A stretch of 64,000 bases of DNA, taken from NCBI RefSeq assembly GCF_018143015.1, contig NC_054740.1, positions 8,574,140 through 8,638,139 of the forward strand, read 5' to 3'. The position numbers and the translations under genes are program-made. The notes under the pieces were generated by a model that saw nothing but the letters and a program-made list of their open reading frames with translations, made no database searches and was not told the DNA's origin. Position 1 is the first letter of the stretch. The number at the start of each line of letters is the position of its first letter. This document shows positions 22,627 to 36,485 of this stretch, one piece after another. Source of the DNA: Lytechinus variegatus. Its lineage: Eukaryota > Echinodermata > Echinoidea > Temnopleuroida > Toxopneustidae.

Positions 22627-23938
22627 AAAGCTGCCATGGACATGGTTGTGCATTTGCATTGAAATATTTTGGTAGAATAACAGGGGCCTTCAGAGATTAG
22701 TTCGTGTAGATGAATAATTTGCTTTGATCATTTTTATAATTTACAGATAATGTCAAAATAATGAATCTGCATTGGGAATGAAATGAATGGCTAGCACTAG
22801 CAGCGGCTGATCCAGGATTTTTCGAAGTGGGGGTGGCATATTTTCCCGAAGAAAAAATTGACAAGCCAAAAAAAAGGTTGTTTTAACAACCATATGCAGC
22901 CCCCCCTGAAAAACCCCCCATCTTATTTACTGAAAGTTTTCACAAAGTTCACCAAAATTGTGCACAAAATTCTTCAATTCAAGTTTTAAGGAAATGCACA
23001 AATAGCCCTATGACATTGTTTGCTTTTCTTTCTTGCTTTTGATTTTCTTGGAAGATTTTTCTCATCTCCACCCCCCCCCCCTCCCCCAGAAAAATGTCTG
23101 TGTTTTGTACAGCCATGATAACAACCTCAAGAAGAATAAAAGTTGTTAGCAGTGATGAATGGTAATTGATGATAATTCATATTAATGATAAGGATATTAA
23201 TAATTTTCAGAATTAGAAACAAAACATTTCAATAAATTGCAGTCACCAAGGTCCCATTTCATAAATTGCCCCAGTTTGGTGCAGTGAAATCCTTAATTTT
23301 GATATTTAATGGGATGTGGAAAGTTGTAGCCAAAGTGTTTGCTATTTGGTAGTAAAGAATTTTCATGCTAAGTTTTTTGGAGCGAACTCTTGTATTGCTA
23401 GTGAGATGGTCTTTCAAATTTCACTTGCTTTAATCTCAGTATAAAGCCATTCATTCATAACCAGGCCCCCACTCTTCCCCCCCCCCCCCTCTCTCTCTTT
23501 CTGAGATAGAGGATGGGTGACCTGAAACATATAGCCGCATTATAGATTTATGGCAGTCCTCAATGCAAAAAAAGGGCAAATAGCCTACAAAAATAGAAGG
23601 GGCATACGTTTAAGGAGACGCAGGTGGCCTCATAGGGAGGAAATAAGCAATATATTTACCCTCAATTACACTAGGAATCAAATGGAATAAATACATCTTC
23701 TATTTTCCAAGCATATTCAAAGATGATTATTGTGATGGATAATATACTGCCCTCTCTAGAGTAAAGTGCATGGCATCTTTTAAGTAATCTCATACTGGAC
23801 TAACTGACGTTAATGCATTTTGAGATCTATCCAGGTTGAACACAATACAATTTCAGGGGCCATATTGTTTTTGCACAATAGTTAACCACTCAAAATTATT
23901 GTGTCTAATCCAATCTGGATCCGCTCCTTTAACCATCA
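22627..23938. other. No gene; degenerate dispersed repeats
   Basis: About 22800-22920 (TGATCCAGGATTTTTCGAAG, then GACAAGCCAAAAAAAAGG) resembles in reverse orientation part of each 1.2-kb unit at 57-62 kb. Poly-C runs near 23070 and 23475. Otherwise unclassified AT-rich DNA. Confidence 0.45.
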
Positions 23939-24860
23939 TATACACTCCTCAAAAAAAGTTTGGAAATCTGACTTTGATCGATAATCCCTCCTTGGTCTTA
24001 GTAGATATTAATGTGTAATTGATATTAATAAATAGAATGTTTATTTTTCTTTAAAATGATACCCTACATGATATGATTATAGTTCACATAGAGGTGCGGT
24101 GCCTTGAAATGTGGGGCAAGGTCAAAATTCAAAAGTTGCAAAATGAAACAGTATTGAAAGTCACTGTTCATTTTTTCCGTGGTAATGAGTGAGTTTCTCT
24201 GCGATTTTTTTTGTTTTCATACACCTTAACATCAGCATTAACATGGAATCAAACACACCTCTGCACAAGCAAACACATAACAAACAAACAAAAATGCACG
24301 GGTATTTCAAACCACGACTCAAACCATGTTATCTCACAGAACCATCACTACAGACATGACAGAAGCAGGGGCTTCATTTGAATGGATTTTCATCTCTATT
24401 GACACAGACAAAACATGCAAAAGTATCATGTTTTGTATTGACCATTCATGACTATTTCTGCTCGTTTTGCAGCTTTTCAATTCAGACCTTATCCAACACT
24501 TTTGAATCCTGCTCTTTTCATGATGGCATGGTCATAACAAGCATGGTATCATTTTAAAGTTAAATGATCTTTTAAATGATATCAAATATGCATTGTGTAA
24601 AATTGGGAGTTGGGAGAAATTAATGGCCAAACTCAGGCTTCCAAACTTTTTTTACTTGTTTTGCAGCTTTTCAATTCAGACTCCATCCAACACTTTTGAA
24701 TCCTGCTCTCTAAGTGATGGCATGATCATAACAAGCATGGTATCATTTTAAAGAGAAATTATCTTTTGAATGATGTAAAATATGCATTGTGTAAAATTGC
24801 GAGTTTGTGAGAAATTAATGGCTAAACACAGATTTCCAAACTGTTTTTGACGGGTTTATA
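23939..24860. mobile_element. TA-flanked inverted-repeat element, family 2
   Basis: Left end has CTCAAAAAAAGTTTGGAAAT; the right end is its imperfect complement (ATTTCCAAACTGTTTTTGAC then GGGTTTATA). The interior contains a roughly 200-bp tandem duplication (GCTTTTCAATTCAGAC... at about 24473 and 24665). Non-coding. The termini are related to those of the 17871-18600 element. Confidence 0.75.
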
Positions 24861-27721
24861 TTAAAATATTACTGAAAACTCAATTAATCCACTGAATTCC
24901 AAGTTTATCATAGATGTTGATGCCCATGTCTAGGTTCATTTTAATGCAATACTTAAAGGAATATATAAGCGTACCTAAAAACACGAAAAAGGGTTTGAAC
25001 TTGCTGCTTCAGTGAGGTTTGAATATAGAGAGAAGAGAGTGATATATTTTGTAGGATTCAAAGAATAGTTAATAGTCCTGCTTGGAAACAATAACTTTAC
25101 GTAATGCATGTACATGTAGTATCTAATGAAGACATGAATAGAGTAATAATACATAACACAAAATATTAATACACAAAAGTAATAATAAAAATAATAATAA
25201 TGAAACTATCTAATGACATGAATATATTAAATGTAGATAATATTGTGTATTTTGTTATATGCATAGGCCTACATGTGAAAAAAGAACGAAATAAGGATAT
25301 GTATTCGTTTATTACATTCAATTGAGACTATTTCCAGTAAATTCACCATTAAGAGAATCATACTCCATGGGTACGCTGGATATAAAGATGATTAATCAGA
25401 GATAGCACCTTAGAGAGGGTTGTGGGATGCAACATTGATATTGTGAAACATTTAAATGTTGTAATCTATTGTGATTTGAGCAAGAGCATCCTTACTGTTT
25501 TAAATACAGAAAAAATATACTGTATATGAAAAGAAGTGAGTCTGTGTCATCTGCTCTCTCATTGGCATGTGGTGCAATTTTCTCAGTAAACATAAGCAAA
25601 TTATTGACATAACTTTCTTACTTAACATCTGATTTCAATGAAATTATTAGTGTTAAGCCTGTTTAATTTTTTTTTTCAGCTCATTGTTGGGGTAGACATG
25701 ACCTGGTTCTCACTTTCATTTTCTCGCTTTCCCCGATCTGACTTTGACCAAAATCAGGCAAAGGATGTCTGTGATTCCACATATTAATTGGCTAAGCCAC
25801 AAAGTTGCAGCTACAAGTATATTTCCAGTGATCATTTTCTAAAATAATTTTTCAAAGAGTCTGGTTTAAACAAATGTGACCAGCCACCCCAAAACCAACG
25901 ATAAGTTGCCCAAAATGAATTTTGAATATATTGAGTCTGAACAAGCACATCATCAGCCTTAAAACGATATATGATTTGTCAAACTTGATCAACAATAACC
26001 CACTCAAATATTTGATTGAATACAGAGGAACAAAGCGAAAGCTTCAGAAAATAAGGAGAAAACAATATTTGAAGTTTGTGTTCACTCAGGCATGAGATGT
26101 GAACACTGTGCAATTTCAGTTAAACTTCCAAGCAGTCCACAAAAACTGTGACCAAAGAATATCTTGTTATCTATTCAACTTTACAACTTGAAATTTTTAC
26201 AGTATGCTTAAAGATGAAGAAGTACTCCTTCAGACAAGCTAAGTTTTGAATTTCGGCTTTTGAAGACCAATTTATTATTTTGTCTATTAGAGAATATTCC
26301 CTGGCGACTTATTGGTGGTTTGGGGGTGGTTGGTCACAAATGCTACCTCTGGCATGAAAAAAAGAGGCTTACATTGTGCATCTACATGGCCCCTATTTGT
26401 ATCCACATGTACATTAGTAATGGGGATTGAAATGATAGATGTGTTGCCTCGAAAAGCATGCATAAAACATTATGACTACATGGTAAACCTAATATCTGTG
26501 TGATTACCTACTCATTCATCACTGGTGCCCCTCTGTCATGAGTCAATAAGATGGGATGTGCTCTAACCTACTTGCTCATGATTAGCCATGCTAATATTTG
26601 TGGTGTTGGCAAGAGAGAGCTCGGATTAGGCAAAAAAAAAATGCTGCAGGGGCATATTGCCCAGGTAAAGGATGATTTGTTCTCTGTGATTATTTAAATA
26701 GCCCTTCGATGTTGAAAAAGGGCCCCCATGAATTACATGTATAAATATTCAAGTTTAGTATGTACAGAATGTTATTTTGATGGGAACTAGAAAATAGATC
26801 TCCCTTCAGAATCCTGCCCTAGATGACACCATAGATGCCCTTTCTCCCATATTCCTCATTCATTGTGAAAATAAGTTGCATCAGTATTGAGGGGTTATTG
26901 TAGTGAGCTTATGAAGTTTCTTTTCCAGTGAGTTGTAAATTGCAACAAGTGTGAAGGAGGGGGGGGGGATATATGCAATTTTGGTTTAATTTCAAAGAAT
27001 TTCATGCTAAATTAGGTAATTTATCATTGGGAATTGACGTGTAGCCCAATTTGTTTCTGGTTTCTTTATCTTTGTTCTGACAATCCGAGTATCCTAAAAA
27101 ATAACAAAAAAAACAAACCTGTAAGTTGATGGAGAGACCAAGAGAGATGGGGAGAGAGAAAGACAGCAGAGGTACATGGGTGGATGTAAATTATAGAAAA
27201 GGGACAAAGATGAGAATTATATTAAGGGTAGACCTGTTGTTCTATACAGAGATTATAGGTAAAAATTCAGACGATAATTAATGTGCAATAATCAATAATT
27301 TCGAATATTTAAATTTTGACAATTGATATTTTGTCTTTTATTACCAGTGCATTTCGTCAACTTAACCACATTATTTTCAACCAAATCATCAATCTGATGC
27401 CAACCTTTGATTGCAATTATTTTCATATCACTTCATTAATATCAGCTCATATTTCATTAATAATAAAAAACATCAATCGTTAATTTTGTCTGCATTCATA
27501 TATTTTCTGTCTCCCCCTCTTCTAATCCTTCGCATCCGTTAACCGAATCACAATCAAGTCACCCGTCACACATAATTGTCATAACTTCCATGCCCATGAG
27601 CAATTTTAATTGACCTTGTTGGATAAAACTGCAGCCTCCTGCTGACAGCAATTACAGTAGACAAAAACATTGCAACAATGCTGAGTAGGTACTTTCACAC
27701 TCACCATGGATTCACAGAATA
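24861..27721. other. No gene recognised
   Basis: About 2.9 kb of AT-rich sequence with small poly-G/C runs (near 26960). No splice-supported exon or repeat family identified. Confidence 0.35.
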
Positions 27722-27899
27722 CCTGGTGGGTGTTTCATAAAGCTGTTCGTAATTTACGAACGCCTCTACAGATGACTGGTGATCCTGTCATGGAAGCTAT
27801 ATATCTACATCAGTGAAAATGTATACCCGAAGAAAGGATCAACAGTCGTTTGTAAAGTCGCTTGTTACTTACAAACAGCTTTATAAAACACCAACTTGC
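27722..27899. mobile_element. Short inverted-repeat element, CAGGTGG family, copy 2
   Basis: Begins CTGGTGGGTGTTTCATAAAG and ends ACAGCTTTATAAAACACCAA, an imperfect inverted pair; the interior shares GACTGGTGATCC with the copy in the WSC gene intron. Confidence 0.6.
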
Positions 27900-28812
27900 T
27901 GCTATTTTCCTATTTGCAATGCTACCTCAAACAGAATAAACAGATGTTCTGTTCATATGGAAGTTAAAGTCTTAGAAATGCGCTGAATTATTGAGCTTTC
28001 CTTATTTTGTGCAACAAATCACAGAATTGAATCTTATTACCCCCTTACAAAAAACTTTTCTTTCACCGATGCATTACTCATATAAACATTTACGAAAGAA
28101 ATGAAGTTTAAGACTGAGATGACTAAATAACTTATCAGCAGAAATAATCAACTTAATTGTAATAAAGGGTTACTGTTTTGTATTATCAGTAAACTATATA
28201 AATTGAATAAAGAATCCAGGCATTCATTTGATGATTCATTAATACATCATTCATTTAAAACAGAAATAAAGTTTACTAAGTATGCTTGTCATGAATTTGA
28301 ATTCCAGGCAGGCATTCAGTCATAGTGAATACAGGACCTGCTATAAGCAGGTTCTTTTCAAAATCATACTCATTTAATATAGGCCCATGTTTGCAAAGAT
28401 TTGTATGGGGCACATGCAAGAGTGTAACGTTGAGAAGTTCATTTTGTCCGTGCAATGCTGGTGCGGAAAATTAAATATCAGGATTACATGTACATGTATT
28501 ATGACCTAAACAAGTTCTTGTAGATCTGAACAAAATCTTGTAATAAATCAACATTTTTGTGATTTGGCAGGTGTGAACAGTCAACGTTTCTGGATTCACA
28601 TGGTCTCTCATTTTATTACACATACCCTTTATTAGCTGTTATGCAAAGGATGGTAGGACGGTCCATGACGCCTTAAGCCTTCAAATGACAAGGCAAGTCA
28701 GAATGTGTTTAATGATATGATTACCTTTCAAATTATAGTATATTTCGTTATATTTATGAAATGAATTTGTGCTTTTTTAGTTTTTAGTCCATCTTCCTTA
28801 GTACAGTTTTTT

Positions 28813-29607
28813 GTCTCACCTGCGAAGCAAAGTGAGACTATAGGCGCCGCTTTTCCGACGGCGGCGGCGGCGGCGGCGGCGGCGTCAACATCAAATCTTA
28901 ACCTGAGGTTAAGTTTTTGAAATGACATCATAACTTAGAAAGTATATGGACCTAGTTCATGAAACTTGGCCATAAGGTTAATCAAGTATTACTGAACATC
29001 CTATTAGAGTTTCATGTCACATGACCAAGGTCAAAGGTCATTTAGGGTCAATGAACTTAGACCATGTTGGAGGAATCAACATCGAAATCTTAACCTGTGG
29101 TTAAGTTTTTGAAATGTCATCATAACTTAGAAAATATATGGACCTAGTTCATGAAACTTGGACATAAGGTTAATCAAGTATCACTGAACATCCTGCATGA
29201 GTTTCACGTCACATGACCAAGGTCAAAGGTCATTTAGGGTCAATGAACTTTGGCCGAATTGGGTGTATCTGTTGAATTACCATCATAACTTTGAAAGTTT
29301 ATGGATCTGATTCATGAAACTTGTACATAAGAGTAATCAAGTATCACTGAATATCCTGTTTGAGTTTCAGGTCACATGATCAAGGTCAAAGGTCATGTAA
29401 GGTCAATGAACTTTGGCCATGTTGGGTTTTTTTGGTGAATAACCATCATATCTCTGTAAGTTTATTGGTCTAGTTCATAAAAAGTGGACATAAGAGTAAC
29501 CATGTATCACTGAACATCTTGTGCGAGTTAGAGTAGTATTCAAAGTCAGCACTGCTGCTATATTGAACCGCGTGATGCAGGTGAGACGGCCAGAGGCATT
29601 CCACTTG
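28813..29607. mobile_element. Insertion with TCTCACCTGC ends and DR1-bearing subrepeats
   Basis: Absent from the matching position of the second copy (T-run at 34539-34545), so it is a discrete insertion. TCTCACCTGC (28814-28823) and GCAGGTGAGA (29577-29586) form perfect 10-bp inverted repeats; a GGCGGC run lies near 28857-28884. The interior has about four degenerate units of 160-190 bp, three of which carry AGGTCAAAGGTCA. No coding capacity. A fragment of the same family's right end may persist at about 30010-30050. Confidence 0.85.
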
Positions 29608-30311
29608 TTTATTAATAGTTGCTAACGGGTTTTGGGGATTTTTTTGGCCCTAATAGTTTGTCATTTTACTTGACCTTATTGAATATATGGGTAAAATCCA
29701 AATTTTGTACTTAAATGTAAGCTTGTAGTCTTATCAATTAGACCATATTGATGATAAATCAACAAGTGTGCTTTGAGAGTAGTCCAGCATAAGAATATAT
29801 TTTTGTCTTATCAGTACAGGTTTGGAGAGATACCAGCCCTAGACTATAGCCCTCTCAAATATATTGTCTAAATTAATAAACTATTTGAGCAACTACAACA
29901 ATATTTTTTTTCATTTATAATGAGAATTACTCTGCCTTAATGCACATGGTTAAATCCCATTTCACATTTTTCTATTCTAATCTTTTATTTACCTATGATT
30001 ATTGTATAGTAGTTTTCAAAGTAAGCACTGCAAGAGGCGTTCCACATGTTTATCATTAAAATGAAAAATTTAACCAAAAATCATATACTTTTGTTTTGTT
30101 GACACTATTAGATTTCATGTATAAACAAAATGTGTATGAATATTCATTTAATACACTTTAATTCATGTAGTATAATTTAATCTAAAATTTTGTTCATAAA
30201 GAGACCAACTGTAATTCTATGATTAGGATTTTAGTTTACCTTTTTATGCAAAATGATAATTATGCTGTCTTTTTCTGTAATAGTATCACATACCACATTT
30301 CTCTATTTCAG

Positions 30312-30432
30312 TCTTTCATTTGTCTTGGGGAAGAAATGTTTCTACCACTGCAAGAATCTATCTACCATAACAAATATCATTACCTGTGAACATTTACCAA
30401 TTCTTGCTCTGTCCTATACAAATGATATGCAG
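30312..30432 (+). other. Exon-like segment with strong splice sites, copy 1
   Basis: 121 bp between a good acceptor (TTTCTCTATTTCAG) and a perfect donor (CAG|GTAAGT). One frame is open throughout (starting after one base, 40 codons, containing KKCFYHCKN), with no recognised domain. The copy at 35243-35363 encodes the identical peptide. Could be an exon of a lncRNA or an unknown gene. Confidence 0.35.
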
Positions 30433-32194
30433 GTAAGTTCTGTTAACTTTTGATTAGAGGAAGACGATTGTTTCCATTTCTGAACAATATTCATTCATAA
30501 ACCCCTTGTACACTGACAAATTATGTTATGTCACACATTTTCCATAAAACCCAGTCTACATTTTTTTACATCATGTATTATCAACAGCTCTTGAACACAT
30601 ACATATGATATACTTCAACTTAAACTTGGTTTATGATGAGTTGAGCTGAAAATCTATCATTATTTTAATATCACTTGTAAGTTTCATTCAGATTAAGGTT
30701 TAGGTTGCAGTTTCTTTAACTATTATTTATTTAGATATGAAGTAGCATGCACTTTCTCCTATCATGTACATAAATATGTATCCTACCATGTTTATTCCAG
30801 TATTCTATGACATAAAAGATAGATACCAGTTGTGGTAATGATTTAAAAATGACTTTTTAAAGAATCCAATATAATGACCACCCAAGTGTCTGTTTGTATG
30901 AATAAAAAATATGTGCCAAAAATTCTGGAAGGATTTGTGTAATTGCTGAGAAATAAGCAAAATAAACGCTGATTCGGGCACTTCCGTCGGGTCTTTATTC
31001 CAGCAATGATATTACACTGTCCCACGTGTGCCTATCTGTGTTGGCGATCTTCAGTGTGATTGTTTTTCAGCTTAGATTTTTATATGATTTCACAAAGTTC
31101 AGTTTATGTAACTGTACCAAATCTAGATCCACATTGATATAGTAATACTTCACCTTGGTTTTTACAGACTTTCTCACGAAATAGGTTTTTTACTGCAACT
31201 ACTTTCATTTAATAGCTTTAAGGTAAGAGATGTATGTTACCAATGCACCTGTCTACCACACCAGATGTCACTGCACCATATATTGAACAATTCTTGCTCA
31301 ATACTTCACTGATTTACAAGTAAGTTCCACATTCCCTCTAGATTATCATTCATATTTCAGGAAGGTCACTTTATACTGGGCAAATAATTTCTTAATTTTA
31401 AAAAGCATTTGTTTTATTAGAATGAAATGTATCTAATACACTATCTAGATGTATATGTGCCAAAATCGGATAATGCCAAGTAATATCCAAAAGATTAACA
31501 ATTTTGTTGTAATATTGTACATTGCCTTAGTAATAAAATTTTGCTTGTTTTTACCCTATGACATCTTTGTTTTTCCATGTAAGTTACATGTAGCTCTCAC
31601 TATTCTGTAAAACAAAATTTGCTAGATACATGTACATGTACTGTATATACATACATGCTTTTCATACAAAAACAGTGCATTAAAATGCAATGCGTATTGA
31701 TGGATAACAACACATAGCATTTTGACATCATTTCAAATTGGGACAACTAGCTATGACTTAGCCACAAATGATTTGCCATAATGCATTTTATTTTGAGTGA
31801 GAACAATCATAAATTATCAAGTTTATTGTTCTTTGAATTCCATTCCTTTTTCACTCATTATTCCTGAGCACAGCACGTTCGGGTTCTCATCAAACAATAT
31901 ATTGTATGAGTCATGTTTTAATGCATATCTTGATCAATAAGAAAAATACTAAAATATGTGCATAATTCCATCATTCTGTCAGCAACAATGCCCATACATA
32001 ATGGATTATACTGTATTGATGCAAAATGAGTCACAAAATTTTTTTTTTCAGTTTCTGGTTTTGTGAGTTATCAGGAAAAGAGAATGTGAATAAAGTGTTC
32101 CGTATATAAAGTGTGTATGAATTCATTGTATACAAGTACTGAATATCGGTAATTATCTAAATCCATGCTTTATAATCTCAAGTGTGGTTTAACT

Positions 32195-33979
32195 AAATAC
32201 AGTATCGCCCAAAATAAAGTTGACAGTTATCGCACGTCAAACGCGCAAATCGATGAGAGTCTGACTAACGCAATATTAACGTGCGTGAACGTTAGGCCAG
32301 AACTATGTGTGGCATATCTATGTGATCCGGTCGTGTGGTTCGGCGCGCGCCGTTTACAGCCACGGACTACTTTTTCTTGAGCTCGCTGCGATAGTTATCG
32401 CGCTAGGACTCTCACCAGCAAACCTTAGATATGTTCGTAGACAGATACAGATTTATTTTTGATGCACTTCGATAATTAATTGGTTTGGCAAACAACTCAC
32501 TTGTAGCGATCTCTGGAATCGCTCTGCTTTGTTAACTTTAGGAAAGGATCAAGATTATCACATGCACACGGCAGCCCTTATCGTGCATGCTTTGTCAGAC
32601 AAGGACTTGCCAAGGCAGCCCGGCGCGACGCGCCAGGTACGATGGTCTAGACAACTTTTTTGTACTGATATGTTTTATTGAGTCAACACACACAAAGTAT
32701 AAACAAAAATGAAGTAATACATATTAGTACAAAGTGGTACAAATTTGTCACTGCTGCATGCATGCTTCGTGTAGCGTAGATCATAAGCTTCGGTCTCTGT
32801 TATGTTGGCTGTGGTTCCGCTGAACTCCGACTCCATGCACTCACCAAATACAGAGATCAAAGTTCTAGCTCGATCTGTACAGGGACTCAATGTCTACGTA
32901 TTGATTTCGGATAAAACAGGGAAGTGGAGTTTATTTTCCCCGTTTGGTGCATTTCATAACGAAACGGAATAATAATATCTATTTTTACTTTTGGTACATT
33001 CTTATTTTAATATATTTTTTATGAAATAAACACAAAAAACGATGAGCCCAGTCGAGGAGATTTTGCAAGGGTTAACCCTAATGGTGGCTTCACGATAGCG
33101 AGCCGTCTGTGTACGAGGAGAAATGAAAAAAAAGTAAACAATTTCTCGAAACAGACAGCAGTCTACGTGTGTCGCGACTCCAAATTTTAATGGGCGATTG
33201 GGATGACCGCCCCCTTCCCCTATGAAGGGCCTTGTTTGCTCATTTTAATTTATCACCCGAAAGTCGAAAATATTGTGCAAAATGTACACCCAGTACCCAA
33301 TTCTTAGGGGGCGGGGGAGAAAGTCAATAGAATTCCAATTTGATTTCATAATTATGCAAACGAGTTATACATGCATTGCTGTTTTCTCAATATTTTACTT
33401 CTTCTTGTATTTCGTATCATTCTACTTTATATTTCTTCTTAATATTCTCCATCATTTTTTTTTATTATTCCTTCTCTTCCTCCTTGATTGTCATCATTCT
33501 CCTTCTAATAGTATAATAATAATAATCCCTATTCTTCTTATAAGTACATGTATGTCTTTTCTATTTCCCCTTCTTTCTTTTCCTCTTTCTTCCCCGCCCT
33601 CCTTTCATCTTCGTGTTCTTGTCGTCGTCTTCAAATCAAATTAACTATTTCGACCATATTCATTTATTTTTTAAGCTATCACGATTCACGAGTTTAATGT
33701 GACCAGTGTAGTTGTAACAATGATTTATGTTTTACCTGCCAATGGTTTTTGTAAAAAAAATGAAATGACAAACGCCTTCATAAGCGTCTGCTAAATGTTA
33801 ATATTAATGAAAATGGAAGATCGACATGTTTGTGGTAAAAACTGGTACATATCCGATATTGGTGCTTATTGTAGAATATTAAATGTATAAGTAATGATAT
33901 CGTTCAATAATAATAATGGTTAATACAGTAATGATGATTGCCACGCTGGTATGGTAGGCCTACTCCTAACTTCCATTCT
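32195..33979. other. Spacer between duplicated segments, no gene recognised
   Basis: Begins at TACAGTATCGCCCAAAATAA, which resembles one terminus of a Tc1/mariner-type element, though no matching right end was found. 32786-32925 is the inverted relative of 21455-21622. GC content is higher at 32220-32650. A pyrimidine-rich tract spans 33380-33640. Confidence 0.4.
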
Positions 33980-35242
33980 TTAATACATCATTCATTTAAA
34001 ACAGAAATAAAGTTTACTAAGTATGCTTATCATGAATTTGAATTCCAGGCAGGCATTCAGTTATAGTGAATACCTGCTATAAGCAGGTTCTTTTCAAAAT
34101 CATTTAATATAGGCCCATGTTTGCAAAGATTTGTATGGGGCACATGCAAGAGTGTAACGTTGAGAAGTGTTTTTTTGTCCATGCACTGCTGGTGCGGAAA
34201 ATTAAATATCAGGATTACATGTACATGTATTATGACCTAAACAAGTTCTTGTAGATCTGAACAAAATCTTGTAATAAATCAACATTTTTGTGATTTGGCA
34301 GGTGTGAACAGTCAACGTTTCTGGATTCACATGGTCTCTCATTTTATTACACATACCCTTTATTAGCTGTTATGCAAAGGATGGTAGGACGGTCCATGAC
34401 GCCTTAAGCCTTCAAATGACAAGGCAAGTCAGAATGTGTTTAATGATATGATTACCTTTCAAATTATAGTATATTTCGTTATATTTATGAAATGAATTTG
34501 TGCTTTTTTAGTTTTTAGTCCATCTTTCTTAGTACAGATTTTTTTATTAATAGTTGGTAACGGGTTTTGGGGATTTTTTTGGCCCTAATTGTCATTTTAC
34601 TTGACCTTATTGAATATATGGGTAAAATCCAAATTTTGTACTTAAATGTAAGCTTGTAGTCTTATCAATTAGACCATATTGATGATAAATCAACAAGTGT
34701 GCTTTGAGAGTAGTCCAGCATAAGAATATATTTTTGTATTATCAGTTCAGGTTTGGAGAGATACCAGCCCTAGACTATAGCCCTCTCAAATATATTGTCT
34801 AAATTAATAAACTATTTGAGCAACTACAACAATATTTTTTTTCATTTATAATGAGAATTACTCTGCCTTAATGCACATGGTTAAATCCCATTTCACATTT
34901 TTCTATTCTAGTCTTTTATTTACCTATGATTATTGTATAGTAGTTTTCAAAGTAAGCACTGCCAGAGGCGTTCCACATGTTTATCATTAAAATGAAAAAT
35001 TTAACCAGAAATCATATACTTTTGTTTTGTTGACACTATTAGATTTCATGTATAAACAAAATGTGTATGAATATTCATTTAATACACTTTAATTCATGTA
35101 GTATAATTTAATCTAAAATTTTGTTCATAAAGAGACCAACTGTAATTCTATGATTAGGATTTTAGTTTACCTTTTTATGCAAAATGATAATTATGCTGTC
35201 TTTTTCTGTAATAGTATCACATACCACATTTCTCTATTTCAG

Positions 35243-35363
35243 TCTTTCATTTGTCTTGGGGAAGAAATGTTTCTACCACTGCAAGAATCTATCTACCATA
35301 ACAAATATCATTACCTGTGAACATTTACCAATTCTTGCTCTGTCCTATACAAATGATATGCAG
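35243..35363 (+). other. Exon-like segment with strong splice sites, copy 2
   Basis: Same 121-bp unit, acceptor, donor and open frame as 30312-30432. Confidence 0.35.
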
Positions 35364-36485
35364 GTAAGTTCTGTTAACTTTTGATTAGAGGAAGACGATT
35401 GTTTCCATTTCTGAACAATATTCATTCATAAACCCCTTGTACACTGACAAATTATGTTATGTCACACATTTTCCATAAAACCCAGTCTACATTTTTTTAC
35501 ATCATGTATTATCAACAGCTCTTGAACACATACCATATGATATACTTCAACTTAAACTTGGTTTATGATGAGTTGAGCTGAAAATCTATCATTATTTTAA
35601 TATCACTTGTAAGTTTCATTCAGATTAAGGTTTAGGTTGCAGTTTCTTTAACTATTATTTATTTAGATATGAAGTAGCATGCACTTTCTCCTATCATGTA
35701 CATAAGTATGTATCCTACCATGTTTATTCCAGTATTCTATGACATAAAAGATAGATACCAGTTGTGGTAATGATTTAAAAATGACTTTTTAAAGAATCCA
35801 ATATAATGACCACCCAAGTGTCTGTTTGTATGAATGAAAAATATGTGCCAAAAATTCTGGAAGGATTTGTGTAATTGCTGAGAAATAAGCAAAATAAGCG
35901 CTGATTCGGGCACTTCCGTCGGGTCTTTATTCCAGCAATAATATTACACTGTCCCACGTGTGCCTATCTGTGTTGGCGATCTTCAGTGTGATTGTTTTTC
36001 AGCTTAGATTTTTATATGATTTCACAAAGTTCAGTTTATGTAACTGTACCAAATCTAGATCCACATTGATATAGTAATACTTCACCTTGGTTTTTACAGA
36101 CTTTCTCACGAAATAGGTTTTTTACTGCAACTACTTTCATTTAATAGCTTTAAGAGAAGAGATGTTACCAATGCATCTATCTACCACACCAGATGTCAGT
36201 GCACCAAATTTTAACAATTTTGTTGTAATACTGTACATTGCCTTAGTAATAAAATTTTGCTTGTTTTTACCCTACATGTATGACTCTTTGTTTTTCCATG
36301 TAAGTTACATGTAGCTCTCACTATTCTGTAAAACAAAATTTGATAGATACATGTACAGGTACTGTATAATACATACATGCTTTTCATACAAAAACAGTGC
36401 ATTAAAATGCAATGCGTATTGATGGATAACAACACATCATTTTAACATTTCAAACTGGGACAACTATGACTTAGCCACAAATGAT

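Larger units (their letters stand above)
28239..32194. repeat. Segmental duplication, copy 1
   Basis: Nearly identical along its length to 33980-38285 apart from three indels: a 795-bp insertion here (28813-29607), about 220 bp here (31279-31497) missing from copy 2, and a LINE inserted in copy 2. Copies are in direct orientation, 5741 bp apart, separated by 1785 bp of other sequence. Few point differences suggest a recent event. Confidence 0.9.
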
